Source of the DNA: Molossus alvarezi
Lineage: Eukaryota > Chordata > Mammalia > Chiroptera > Molossidae
Assembly: GCA_037176705.1 (NCBI GenBank)
Contig: JBAWUJ010000061.1
Span: forward strand, 124,001-188,000
Length of the DNA stretch: 64,000 nucleotides
Direction: 5' to 3'
The position numbers and the translations under genes are program-made. The notes beneath the pieces were generated by a model. That model was not told the DNA's origin. It was given only the letters and a program-made list of their open reading frames with translations, and did no database searches. Each line of letters begins with the position of its first letter. Position 1 is the first letter of the stretch. Shown in pieces: positions 33,840-46,067 of this stretch.

Positions 33840-34340
33840 ACTTCTGCAGACCCAGCTCCTGGCCCCGCCCCCTGCCTCGTGCGTGTCCCCGCCCACGGGC
33901 CACGCCTTCTGCGTGGACGCCATCTTGGCGTGAGGAGCCACCATTTTGTTCTTGGAGAGACTTCTGGAAACACCATCGTCCTATCTTCCTCTGGCAGTGG
34001 AGGCTGCGTCAAGGCCGAGGCTGGATTCAGAGCCAGGTAAGTGGGGTGGGTTCAGGACCAGTGGTGGTGAGGGCTTGGGGGGAACAGGTGCTGGGGCAGG
34101 AAGCTGGGATCGGCACCTCGGGGACAGACGGACCTCGCCCTGCCGCCGCCCCTCCTCCCTCCACTGGAGTCCGGGCCCACGGCCGGGTGTGGTGCGAGCC
34201 CTGGGGTCCCCTGTCCTGGCGCCCGAGGGAGAGGGTGCAGAGCCCTAGTTATGGGCCCTGCAGCTGGGCCGCTCAGAACACAGCCCTGGAGCCCGGCTGT
34301 CAGCGACCCTCAGGCTGACAGCCCGGATTTTCATGTGGTC
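33840..34340 (+). promoter_or_regulatory. CpG-rich promoter-like segment
   Basis: The only CpG-dense stretch in the window. It holds GC boxes ('ccccgccccctg' near 33864, 'ccccgcccacgg' near 33888) and a YY1-type site 'gacgccatcttggcg' (about 33917), followed by 'gccaccattttgttc'. A strong donor GTAAGT starts at 34037. The layout is that of a housekeeping-type promoter with a non-coding first exon. Which gene it belonged to is not visible, because from 34375 on only L1 sequence follows. Confidence 0.6.
33930..34036 (+). other. Candidate non-coding first exon with consensus splice donor
   Basis: Sequence from the YY1-type site to 'gattcagagccag' followed by 'gtaagtgggg'. The donor matches the consensus at all of CAG|GTAAGT. 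There is no ATG in a useful frame, so it would be a 5'UTR exon. The exon start is a guess from motif spacing. No downstream exon was found in the window. Confidence 0.4.
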
Positions 34341-34352
34341 TCCTGTGTGCGG

Positions 34353-34369
34353 GGTGTGTGTGTGTGTGA
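34353..34369. repeat. Short (GT)n microsatellite
   Basis: About eight GT dinucleotides directly before the L1-derived region. Confidence 0.8.
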
Positions 34370-34374
34370 TTCTT

Positions 34375-34574
34375 TAAATTTATTTTTTTTTAAATTACAG
34401 TTGACATACTATAGTATGTTAGTTTAAGATGTATGTCAAAGTGATTAGCTGTTGATATACCCATCTTGCACCAGACATAGTCATTTTTATATTATTGACT
34501 GTATTCCCTATGCTACACTTTATTCCTGTGACTATTTTTACTGGGCAGGTACTGTGGAACTTTATTATTCTTTA
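34375..34574 (-). mobile_element. Old L1 3' end (L1M-like), antisense
   Basis: 'aaattacagttgacatacta', 'gtatgttagtttaagatgta' and 'ttgactgtattccctatgct' resemble the 3' end of ancient mammalian L1M families rather than the young bat L1s around it. The younger L1 begins at about 34575. Family assignment is from memory of the motif. Confidence 0.55.
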
Positions 34575-36841
34575 TATCTAATTTTGTTGTTGTTACAAAT
34601 GTTTTTCCTTTGTTCCCCATTGACACCCTCCTCCCAGTCCCCCACCCCAAGCATTGTTGTGGAACCTGCATATGAGTCTGTGGTTTATCCCCCCACCCTT
34701 CTCCTGAGGTTTGTCAGCCTTTACCCTACTTCCATGTCTCTGGGTCTGTTTTGTTCATCAGGTAGTTTTGTTCATTATATTGCAAAAATAAGTGAGATCT
34801 TGGGATATCTTTCTTTCTATGATTGAATTGTTTCACTTTGGATAATATTGTCTAGGTTCCTTTATGTTGTCTCAAGGGATAGGAGATCTTTCTTACAGCT
34901 GCACAGTACTCCATTGTGTATATGCACCACCGCTTTTTTATCCACTCATTTATTGATGGACACTTGGGCTGTTTCCAGGTCTCAGTAATTGTAAATAGTG
35001 CTGCTATGAACATAGGGCCACATATATTCTTTCTGATGGGTGTTTCAGGCTACTTAGGATATAATGCTGGAAGAGGGATCACTGGGTGAAATGGCAGTTC
35101 GATTTTTAATTTTTTGAGGAAACACCATAGTGTTCTCCATACTGGCTCTACCAGTCTGCATTGCCACCAGCAGTGTGCTAGTGTCCCCGGTTCTCCACAT
35201 ACTGGTCAGCACTTGTTGTTTGATGATTTGTTGATGGCGGCCATTCTGACAGGTGTGAGGTGATACCTCATAGTTGTTTTAATTTGCATCTCTGATGATT
35301 AGTGACGTCGAGCATTTTTTCATATATCTCTTGGCCATTTGTATGTCCTCTTGAGAGAAGTGTCTAGTTAGGTCCTCTGCCCATTCTTAAAATGGATTCC
35401 TTGTCTTGTTTTTGTTGAGATGTATGAGGATGCTATACAAAGTGTAAATTAATCTTTTATCTGATGTATTGTAGGCAGTTATGCTCTTTCATATACCGGG
35501 TTTCCTTTCCACATTGATGCTTGTTTCTTTTGCTGTGCAGAAGCTTTTTAGTCCCATGTGTTCATTTTTTTTTATTTGTTTCCCTTCCTTAGGCATTGTA
35601 GCCATGAAAATTGTGCTTCTTGTGATGTCTGAAATTTTGTTGCCTATATTTTCTTCTAGAATTTTTATAAATTCACAAGTCACATGTAAGCCATTTATCC
35701 ATCTTGAGTCTATTCCTGTGTATTGTGTATGTTGGTGGTCTAGTTTCATTTTTTTTTTAAGTAACTGTCCAATTTTCCCAGCACCGTTTATTGAAGAGGC
35801 TGTTTTTACTCCACTGTATGCTCTTGCCATCTTCTTCAACATTAATTGAGGATAATGATTTGGGTCAATTCATGGGTTCTCCGTTGTGTTCCATTCATCT
35901 ATATGCCTGTTCTTGGGCCAGTACCAGGGTATTTTGATTACAGTGGCTTTGTAGTATAATCTGATACCTGGTATTATGATCCCTCCTAATTTGTTCTTTA
36001 TTTTGAAGGTTACTGTGGCATTTAGGGGTCTTTTTCTATTCCATATAAACTTTTGTTCTAGGTCTCTGCTGGATTTTGTTGAATGCTTTTTTGCATCTAT
36101 TGATATGATCTTATGAGTTTTATCTTTTATTTTGTTTGTGTTGTGTCACATTTATTAATGTGGAAATATTTTGCCATCCTTGATTCCCTGGGATGTATCC
36201 CACTTGGTCATGATGAATAATTTTTTTTATGTATTGCTGGATTCCATTTGCTGAGATTTTGTTAAGTATTTTGGCATCTGTGTTCATCAGGGATATTGGC
36301 CTGTAGTTGTCTTTCTTTGCAGTGTCTCGATCTGGTTTTGGAATTTACATTATGCTGGATTCATACAATGAGTTTGGAAGTCTTTCATCTTCTTGGAATT
36401 TTCTTAGAATAGGTTGAGGAGAGTGGGTGTTAGATCTTCTTTGAATGTTTGATAAAACTCCCGATGAAGCCATCTGTCCCTGGGGTTTGGCTTGCTAGAA
36501 GTTTCTTGATTGTATCTTCAATTTCCTTAGATGTTCTTGGTCTGTTCAAGTTTTCTGTCTCTTCCCAGTTCAGTTTTGGGAGACTCTGTTAATAGAAATT
36601 TGTTGATTTTGCCGAGATCATCCAATTTATTGGCATATAATTGTTTGAAGTATGTTTTAATGATCTGTATTTCTGTGGAATCAGTTGTTACTTCTCTTAC
36701 ATTTCTAATTTTGTTTATGGGGGCACTCCTTTTTGTTTCTTTGTGAGTCTGGCTAAGAGTTGAACAATCGTGTTTACCTTTACAAAGAAACAGCTCTTTG
36801 TTTCATTGATTATTTTTCAACGTGACAGCTTTCTCTTTGTC

Positions 36842-36985
36842 TTTATTTCTTTTTAATTTTTTATTTATTGATTTGTTTCTATTACAGATGCTTCTCATTT
36901 CCCCCCCATTGACACCCTCTTCCCCTTTCCCTCCCTTCCCCATCCCCAGCTTTGTTTTATCAATTTCCATGTCATTTACTCTACG
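36842..36985 (-). mobile_element. Small L1 3' end replacing part of L1 copy 4
   Basis: A T-rich start and about 140 bp of L1 3'UTR antisense ('tgtttctattacagatgctt', C-rich tract, 'gctttgttttatcaatttcc'). The host ORF2 does not resume where it left off: about 1 kb of host sequence encoding the endonuclease and spacer is missing. No target-site duplication is seen. Confidence 0.75.
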
Positions 36986-37098
36986 TCTTTCTACCAGAGC
37001 ATTCAAACCATGTACATTTAAGGTGATAATTGATATGTACTTATTTATTTCCATTTTTGTTTGTGTGGTCCTATTTTTCTTCCCATTTCTTCTATTAA

Positions 37099-38010
37099 TT
37101 ACAGCAGTCCTTTTAGCATATTTTGCAGTGCTGGATTTGTGTTAATATATTCCCTTAGTTTTCTTTTTATTTATTTTTTTATTTGGTCTGGAAAGTTTTT
37201 ATTTGACCTATTTTGAATGATAGCCTTGCTGGATATAGTAGTCTTGGATACAGATCCTTGTTCTTCATGACCTTGATTACTTCATGGCACTCCCTTCTGG
37301 CCTGTAGTGTTTCTGTTGAGAAGTCAGCTAAGAGCCTTTGGGGTTTCCTTTGTTGGTAAGCTGTTGCTTATCTTTTGCTGCCTTTAGGATTCTCTCTTTT
37401 TTTTTTTTTTGTCTTTAACTTTTTGTTATTTTAATTAGTATGTGTCTTGGTGTGGGCCTGTTTGGGTTCTTCTTATTTGGGGCTCTCTGTGCTTCTTGAA
37501 CTTGAATGCCTTCTTCCTTCGCCAAGTGAGGAATGTTTTCTGTCAGTATTTCTTCAAATATATTCTGTAATCCTTGCCCATTTTCTTCCTCTGCGGGGAC
37601 TACTATGATGTGAAGTTTATTCCGTTTTCAGTTACCCCCCCCCCAAGTTGTCTTAAGCTGTCTTCCTGTTTTTCAATTGTGTTTTCATTTTTATTTCATG
37701 ATTGGTTGATTTTTTCTTCCCTGTCTTCTAATTCACTGATCCGGTCCTGAGGTTCGTCTACTCTGCTGCTTAGTTCTTGCAGTGTGTTCTTAATTTCTGC
37801 TGTGTCATTCTTTATTTCCACTTGGTTGGTTTGCATTGTTTCTACATCTTTACTCATGGTGATGATGTCCTTACTCATGCTGTTGAGCTTCATCAAGATC
37901 ATGGCTCTGAATTGTACCTCTGATAATTTGCTTAGCTAAATTTCATTGATCTCATCTTTGATAGAGTTCCCTTGTTCATTCATTTGGAATATGTTTGTTT
38001 GTTTTATCAT
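37099..38010 (-). pseudogene. L1 copy 4 ORF1 remnant
   Basis: The start codon is at 38008-38010 and the terminator TAA at 37099-37101. The N-terminus reads MIKQTNIFQMNEQGNSIKDE. The coiled-coil part is recognisable at 37696-37902 (SSRVDEPQDRISELEDREEK). Frame breaks and a poly-T expansion near 37390 disrupt the C-terminal domain. Confidence 0.8.
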
Positions 38011-38620
38011 TTTGGCTAACTCAGTGGGTTGTGGAGCCTGCCAAATTTCCCCTATGGGTGTTGGTGTTCTGCTGTTTAGGGCTCCCTCTACTGTGTTTGG
38101 ATGAGCCTCGGGGGACCCACAGTAAACACCACTGTCGAGTCTTAACTTTCCTGGGTAGATTTGCAAGCCCAAGACAGGTTCAATTATCCTCTAACTTTTT
38201 CCTGGTGGGTAGTGATCTCAGGTAATCAGTGCCTTGGAATTTAACCCTGGTGCTCTGCATAAGAGGATTTCCAGAAGCTGGGATAGATATTCGTTATTAA
38301 TGAGCCTCAATATGCATTTCTTTGTCTCACCAGGGAAAGTATGAATCTCCGAGAAGGGGTCTTGCTGCTTTTTTCCACAGCTTCCAGAAAGTGCACCGTT
38401 CTTTGTGACCGCAACTCAGCAAAAAAATTTAGTGCCCTCCATATCCCAGGTGTCCGCACACTGTTCAAGCGTAGTCTAACCTCTTTGTGCCCTAGCTCCC
38501 AGGTCAGTGGCTGTGACTATTTTAGCATTCTCTTCCTGCTCCCTGCTCTGTGGAGTGGGGTTGGTCTTTATGCCTCAAGTGCTCTGGTTACAGCTAAGTA
38601 TTCTGCTGTCTGTGGGCTCC

Positions 38621-41585
38621 CGCGTTTCTGGGACTACCCCATTTCACAGACTCTTATGTTCATTATATTCCACAAATAAGTGAGATCATATGATACTTGT
38701 CTCTCTCTGTTTGGCATGTTTTGCTTAAGATAATAGTTTCCAGGACCCTCTGTGTAGTCTCAAAGGATGAGAAATCTTTTTTCTTACATCTGCATAGTAC
38801 TTCATTGTGTATATGTACCAGAGCTTTAGTATCCATTCATCTTCTGATGAGCACTTAGGCTGTGTCCAGATCTTAGCTATTGTAAATAGTGCTGCTACAA
38901 ACCTGGGGGTGCATATATATTTTTTCAGATCGGTGTTTCAGGCTTCTTAGGGTATATTCATAGAAGTGGGATCTCTGGATCAAATGAAAGTTCAATTTTT
39001 AAGTTTTTGAGGTAACACCATATTATTATCTATAGTGGCGGCACGAGTCTGCATTCCCACCAACAATGTAATAGAGTCCCCTGTCTCCACACCCTCGCCA
39101 AGACTTGCAGTTTGATGATTTGTTGAAGGCGGCCATTCTGACAGAAGTGTGGTGATATCTCATTGTTGTTTTAATTTGCGTCTCTCTGATGATTAGTGAT
39201 GTGGAGCATTTCATCATATGTCTCTTACCATTTTTATGTCCTGTTTGGAGAGGAGTCTGTTTAGTTCCTCTGCCAATATTTTTAATTAGGTTCTTTGTTT
39301 TCCAGTTGTTGAATTTTATAAGCACTCCATATTTTGGAAATTAAACCTCTGATTCATCATCGGCAATTTTGGTCTTCCAGATACTACGATCCCTTTCTGT
39401 TCTGAGGGTTGTTACTGTAGCTGTGCAGAAGCATTTCAGTTTGAAGTAGTGAGACGTGTTTATTGACTTATTTATTTATTTACTTATTTATTTATTCATT
39501 TATTTATTTATTTTGGTGTGTATGTGTCGGTAGCTTTAGGTGTTATATCAGTGAAAAATCTGCCGGCTATGTCTGAAATTTTGAGGCCTGCACTTTCTTC
39601 TAGAATTTGTATGGGTTCACGAGTTACATTTACGTATTTTGTCCATTTCGAGTTTATTCTCATGGATGGTGTAAAGGCGTGGTCTAGCTTCATGTCTTTT
39701 GGTTTTTATTTGCAAGTAGCTGTCCAATTTTTCTAACACCATTTATTGCAGAGCCTGTCTTGACTCCACTGTATGTTGTTGCCAACATTGTCAAATGATA
39801 ATTGAATATATTGTCTTGGTTCATTTTCTGGGTTCTCTATTCTGTTCCTTTGATGTATATGCCTGTTCCTGGGCCAGTACCAGGCTTATTTTTATGACAG
39901 GGGCAGTGTGGTATAACCTGAAATCTGGTCATGTGATCTCTCCTGCTTGGTTCTTCTTTTTCAAGATTTCTGTGGCTATTAGGGGTCTTTTTTACTGTTA
40001 TATACACTTTTGGAGTGTTTGTTCTAGGTCTGTGATGTAAGTCGTAGGTATTTTGGTGAGGATTGCATTGAATTGGTGGATTCCTTTGGGTAGTATGGAC
40101 ATGTTCATGATGTTAATTCTTCCAATTTATAAACCAGGTATATGCTCGGACTTTTTTATAACTTTCTCCATTTCTAATTTCAATGACCTGTAGTTATCTG
40201 TGAAGAAGTCCTTTACTTTTTTGGTGAAGTTTATTCCTAGGTATTTTAATTTTTTTGTGTTGTGAAGGTAAATGAAATTGATTTTTTAGTTTCTTTTTCT
40301 GTGATTTCATCTTTGGTGTATAAAAATGCCATCGATTTCTTGACATTAATTTCATGTCCTGCCACATTGTCAAATGGATTTATTAAATTAATGTAGATTT
40401 TTGTTGGAGTCCTTAGGCTTTTCTATGTACCATATTATGTCATCTTCATATAATGACAGTTTCACTTGCTCCTTTCCAATTTGGATCCCTTTTATTTTGT
40501 CTTCATGTGTAATAGCAGTGTGTAAGACTTCCAGTTCTATGTTAAATAAGAGTGGCAAAAGTGGGCATCCCTGTCTTGTTCTCATTCTTAAGGGGACTGC
40601 TTTTTGTTTTTTCCCATTGAGTATGTTTGTGGCTGTGTTTTTCATATGTGGCCTTTATTATATTGCGAGATGGCCCCTCTATGCCCACATTGCTGAGCGA
40701 TTTTATCAGAAATGGGTGCTGGATTTTGTCGAATGCTTTGTTAGCATATATTGATATGATCATATGGTTTTTATGTTTAATTTGGTTTCTGCGATGTATC
40801 ACATTTATTGATTTGCACATATTGTACCATGCTTGAGTGCCCGGAATGTAACCCACTCGGTCAAGATGAAAAATGTGTTTGATGTATTGCTGGATTTGAT
40901 TTGCTAATAATTTGTTAAGAATTTTGGCATCTGTGTTAATCAGGGATATTGGCCTGTAGTTTTCTGTAGTTTGCAGTGTCTTCATGTGGTTTGAGAATTG
41001 GAATATGCTGGCCTCAGAAAGTGTGTTTGGAAGTGTTCTGTCTCGGTGGATTTATTAAATCGTTTAGAAGAATGGGTGGTAGTTCCTTGAATGTTCCGAA
41101 AAACTCCCTCGTGAAGCCATAGGAGCCCGGGCTTTTGTTTGCTGGGAGATTTTTGACTATGTCTTCGATTTTGTTAGCTGTGATTGGTCTATTCAAGTTT
41201 TCCATCTCTTCCCCATTCAGTGCTGTGAGATTATGTAATCCCAGAAATTTGTCCATTTGTTCATCTTTTGAATTATTTTTAGTCTCTTTGTAGTCTATTT
41301 CTGCTCTGTTCTTTGCTATTCATTTCCTACTGCTGAGTTAGAGGTATTTGTTTGTTTGTTATTTCATTTTCTTTCTAGTTTTTTAAGTTCTGATGTGAGA
41401 TAGTCCATTAGAAACTCTTGTTTCCTGAGGTAGACATGTGGGGTATCAACTTCCCTATCAGAACTACTGTCACGGAATCCCATTGATTTTGTGTTGTTGT
41501 GTGTTCACGTTTATGGTTTTCCAAGTAGTTTTTAATTTTTCCTTGATCTCCCAGTGAACCCATTCATGATTTATTTTATTTTAGA
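38621..41585 (-). mobile_element. L1 copy 5, antisense, 5'-truncated, RT motif YEDD
   Basis: Begins in the 3'UTR (gtttctgggactacccc), has the ORF2 stop near 38663 and runs through the C-terminal domain and RT to about 41585, where a new L1 3' end starts. ORF2 carries a (TTTA)n-like tract at 39468-39513 followed by 'ggtgtgtatgtgtc'. The RT box reads [13 protein letters not shown] (YEDD at 40439-40450) instead of FADDMILY. Frame breaks are numerous. Confidence 0.87.
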
Positions 41586-41835
41586 TTGTTAACATATTTT
41601 ATTAATAATTAATTAATTATCGTTACAGCTGTTTATCCTCCCCACCACTGATTCCCACCTCCCCCTTTTTCCTGCCCTGTCCCCAGCTTTGTTGTCCATG
41701 TGCATTCTTCATGAGTACATGCATATACGTTCTGTGGTTTATCTCTCCCCCTCCACCCCCTATTCTGGAGATTGTCAGTCTGTGCCCCACTTCCACATTT
41801 CTGGGACTAACGCATTCCTCAGAATGTTATGTTCA

Positions 41836-42441
41836 TTATATTCCATGAATAGGTGAGATCATATGATACTTGTCTCTCTGTGTTTGGCATGTTTTGCTTA
41901 GGATCCTACTTTCCGGGTCCCTCCGTGTCGTGTCAAAGCATACGAGATCTTTCTTTCTTACATCTGCATAGTACTCCATTGTGTATATGTACCACAGCTC
42001 TAGTATCCATTCATCTACTGATGGACACTCAGTCTGTGTCCAGATCTTAGCTATTGTAATTGTGCTGCTACACACCTGGGGGTGAATACATTCTTTCTCA
42101 TGGGTGTTTCAGATTTCTAAGGGTATATTCCTAGAAGTCGGATCTCTGGGTCAAATGAAAGTTCAATTTTTCAGTTTGTGATTTAACACCATATTGTTTT
42201 CCATAGCGGCTGCACCGGTCTGCATTCCCACCAGCAGTGTACTGGAGTGCCTTGTCTCCACACCCTCGCCAAGACTTGCAGTTTGAGGATTTGTGGATGG
42301 CGGCCATTCTGACAGGTGTGTGGTGATATCTCATTGTTGTTTTAATTTGCATCTCTCTGATGATTAGTGATGTGGAGCATTTCTTCATATGTCTCTTACC
42401 ATTTGTATGTCCTGTTTGGAGAGGTGTCTGTTTAGTTCCCC

Positions 42442-42472
<31 letters not shown>

Positions 42473-45400
42473 ATCCTCACCCGAGGACATTTTTCCATTT
42501 TTTGTTCAGGAAGAGTGGGGTGGGGGAGAGAGGAACAGAGAGAGAGAGAAACATCTATGTGAAAGGGACACATTGAGTGGCTGCCACCCGCACAACTGAC
42601 CAGGGCCAGGGACAAACTGCAACCGGGGTATGTGCCCTTAGCTGGAACCGATCCTGGGTCTCTCAGGACCGCAGGCCGACTCTCTAACTGATGAGCCAAA
42701 CTGGCCAGGGCCCCCTGCCCATTTTTTAATTGGGTTGTTTGTTTTCCTATTGTTGAATTTTATACGCACGCCATATTTTGGAAATTAACCCTGGTCTGAT
42801 TTATCATCGGCAATTTTGTTCTTCCAGATACTACAATCCCTTTCTGTTTTGAGGGTTATTTCTTTAGTAGCTGTGCAGAAGCTTTTCAGATTTAAGTAGT
42901 GAGACGTGTTTATTGACTTTTTATTTATTTATTTATCAACTTATTTTATTTATTCATTTATTTATTTATTTTGGTGTGTATGTGTCTGTAGCTTTAGGTG
43001 TTATATCAGTGAAAAATCTGCTGGTTATGTCTGAAATTTCGTGGCCTGCATTTTTTCTAGAATCTGTATGGATTCACGAGTTACATTTATGTATTTTATC
43101 CATTTCGAGTTTATTCTCATGGATGGTGTAAAGTTGTTGTCTAGCTTCATGTCTTTTGGTTTTTATTTGCAAGCAGCTGTCCAATTTTTCTAACACCATT
43201 TATTGCAGAGACTGTCTTGACTCCACTGTATGTTGTTGCCAACATTGTCAAATGATAATTGAATATATTGTCTTGGTTCATTTTCTGGGTTCTCTATTCT
43301 GTTCCATTGACCTATATGCCTGTTCCTGTGCCAGTACCAGGCTTATTTTTATGACAGTGTTTGTGTGGTATAACCTGAAATCTGGTCATGTGATCCCTCC
43401 TGGTTTGTTCTTCTTTTTCAATATTCCTGTGGCTATTAGGGGTCTCTTTTAGTGTTATATACACTTTTGAAGTGTTTGTTCTAGGTCTGTGATGGAAGTC
43501 GTAGGTATTTTGTTGAGGATTGCTTTGAATATGTAGATTCCTTTGGGTTATGGAAATTTTCATGATGTTAATTCTTCCAATTCATAAACAGGGTACATGC
43601 TCTCACTTTTTTATATCTTCCTCCACTTCTCATTTCAATGACCTGTGATTATCTGTGAAGAAGTCCTTTACTTTTTTGGTGAAGTTTATGCCTAGGTATT
43701 TTAATTTTTTTGTGCTGTAATGGTAAATGAAATTTGTGTTTTAGTTTCTCTTTCTGTTATTTCATTTTTGGTGTATAAAATGCCATCGATTTCTTGACAT
43801 TAATTTCATGTCCTGCCACATTGTCAAATACATTTATTAAATTAATGTAGATTTTTGATGGAGTCCATAGGGTTTTCTATGTGCCATATTATGTCATCTT
43901 CATATAATGACAGTTTCACTTTCTCCTTTCCAATTTGGATCCCTTTTATTTTGTCTTCATGTGTAATTGCTGTGTTTAAGACTTCCAGTTCTATGTTAAA
44001 TAAGAGTGGCTTGTTGTTGTACTTAAGGAAAATTGTTTTAGTTGTTGTCCATTGTGTATGATGTTGGCTGTTGGCTTTCATATATTATCTTTATTATGTC
44101 TAGATATTATCCCTCTATTATTGCTGAGCCTTTTTATTAGAAATGGATGCTGGATTTTGTCAAAGGCATTTATTGATATGATCATGTTGTTTTTATTCTT
44201 CATTTCATTTATGTGGTGTATCACGTTTATTGATTTGCGAATATTGTACCAGCCATGCATCTCTGGGATGAATCCTACTTGGTCACGGTTGATAATTTTT
44301 TTGATGTATTGCTATATTTGATTAGCTAGTATTTAGTTCAGGATTTTGGCATCTATGTTTATCGGGGATATTGGCCTGTAGTTTTCTTTCTTTGTAGTGT
44401 CTTTTTCTGGTTTTGTAATTAAGATTATTCTGGCTTTATAAAACTAACTTGGAAGTCTTCCTTCTTCTTGAATTTTTTGAGATTGTTTGAGGAGAATGTG
44501 TTTTAGTTCTTCTTTGTATGTTTGGTCACACTCCCCCGTGAAACCACCAGGGTCTGGACTTTTGTTTGCTGGGAGTGTCTTAATTATATGTTCAAATTCG
44601 TCTTTTGTAATTGGTCAGTTCAAGTTTTCAAACTCTTCCTGGTCCAGTTTTGGTAGACTATGTGGTTCTAGAAATTTGCCCATTTCACTTAGATTGTCGA
44701 ATTTTCGCCATATTATTGTTTATAGTAGTTGTTAACGATCTTTGTATTTCCGTGGTATCAGTTGTTACTTCTCCTCGTTCATTTCTGATTTTGTGTATTT
44801 CGGTTCTCTCTCTTTGTTTCTTTGTGAGTCTAGCTTAGGGTCCATCAGTATTGTTTATCTTTTCAAAAATCCACCTCTTTGTTTCATTGATCCTTTAAAT
44901 TGTTTTTTTCTTTGGACTCTATGTCATTTATTTCTGCTCTGATATTTACTATTTTCTACCTTCTACTTGCTCTGGAATTTTCTTTTTGTTTGTTCTCTAG
45001 TTCTTTAAGTTGTGAGATTAGATATTCGATTAGAGATTTTTCTTGTTTTTAGATGTAGGCCTGTGGGGCTATGAAATTCCCTCTCAGAACTGCTTTCGCT
45101 GCATCCCATAGATTTTGTATTGTTGTCTTCATTTTTATTGGTTTCCAGGAGGTTTTTAATTTCTTCATTTTTCTCCTTAGTAACCCATTCATTGTTTAAT
45201 AACATGCTATTTAGCTTCCATGTGTTCAAATGTCTTTGCATGTTTTTGTTGCAATTCATGTCTAGTTTCATGCCAGTGTGATCTGAGAAAATGCTTGATA
45301 TAATTTCAGTTTTCTTGAACTTGTAGGGAGTTAGTATGTGTCCTATCATGTGGTGTATCTTTGAGAATCTTCCATGTGCACTTGAGAAGAATGTGAATTC

Positions 45401-45903
45401 TGTAAGATTGGGGTGTAATTCTCTGTAGAAATCTATTAAATCCATTTGGCCTAGTGCTTCATTTAGAGTCTCTGTTTCCTTGCTAATTTTTTGTCTAGAG
45501 GGTCAATACTGTGATGTTAGTGGTGTGTTGAAGACCCCTGCTATGATTGCATTCCTATTGATTTCTCCTTTGAAGTCCTCCAGAATATTTTTAATATATT
45601 TTGGTGCTCCTATATTGGGTGCATATATGTTTATCAAGTTTATATCTTCCTGTTGGATAGATTCTTTTAATATTATGTAGTGGCCCTCTTTGTCTCTGGT
45701 TGTTTTAATTTTGAAATCTATTTTATCAGATATGAGTATTGCTACCCCAGCTTTTTTTTTTCCTTTCCGTTTGCTTGGAAGATTTTTTTTTTCCATCCCT
45801 TCACTTTCAACCTATGTAAGTACTTTGTTGTGTGTGGGAGGGTCTCAATCCATTCAATCCATTTACATATAAGGTGGTTATCGATATGTACTTATTTATT
45901 GCC
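41836..45903 (-). pseudogene. L1 copy 6 ORF2 remnant
   Basis: The stop TAA is at 41836-41838. The start codon has mutated (ATG to AAG near 45903). Endonuclease pieces are recognisable ([13 protein letters not shown] at 45503-45796, FFSSAHGRFSKIHHMIGH near 45380). The RT box reads [13 protein letters not shown]. Many stops, a SINE and a tetranucleotide tract interrupt it. Confidence 0.85.
42447..42711 (-). mobile_element. Ves-type SINE with 9-bp target-site duplication
   Basis: Flanked by 'cccctgccc' (42438-42446 and 42712-42720). A long poly-T (26 nt), 'atcctcacccgaggac', a GA-rich run and the tRNA-like end 'ggccagggc'. The long homopolymer tail suggests a young insertion. It sits in ORF2 of L1 copy 6. 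Confidence 0.92.
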
Positions 45904-45953
45904 TTATTTTTTTTTTAATGTGGTTCTATTTTTATTCCTTTTTTTCCTGCTAA

Positions 45954-46002
45954 TTACATAAGTCCTTTCAACATTACTTGCAGTGCTGGTTTGGTGCTAA
46001 TG

Positions 46003-46067
<65 letters not shown>

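Larger units (their letters stand above)
34575..38620 (-). mobile_element. L1 copy 4, antisense, with internal deletions
   Basis: From its 3' end it has a 3'UTR (34590-34770), then ORF2 between 34775 and 37054, only 2280 nt instead of about 3825. ORF1 is at 37099-38010, with a 5'UTR up to about 38620. Two losses are visible. One near 36065 removes the RT catalytic region, joining 'tgttctaggtc' to 'tctgctggattttg'. The other, near 36830-36985, removes most of the endonuclease and has a small L1 fragment in its place. Confidence 0.88.
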
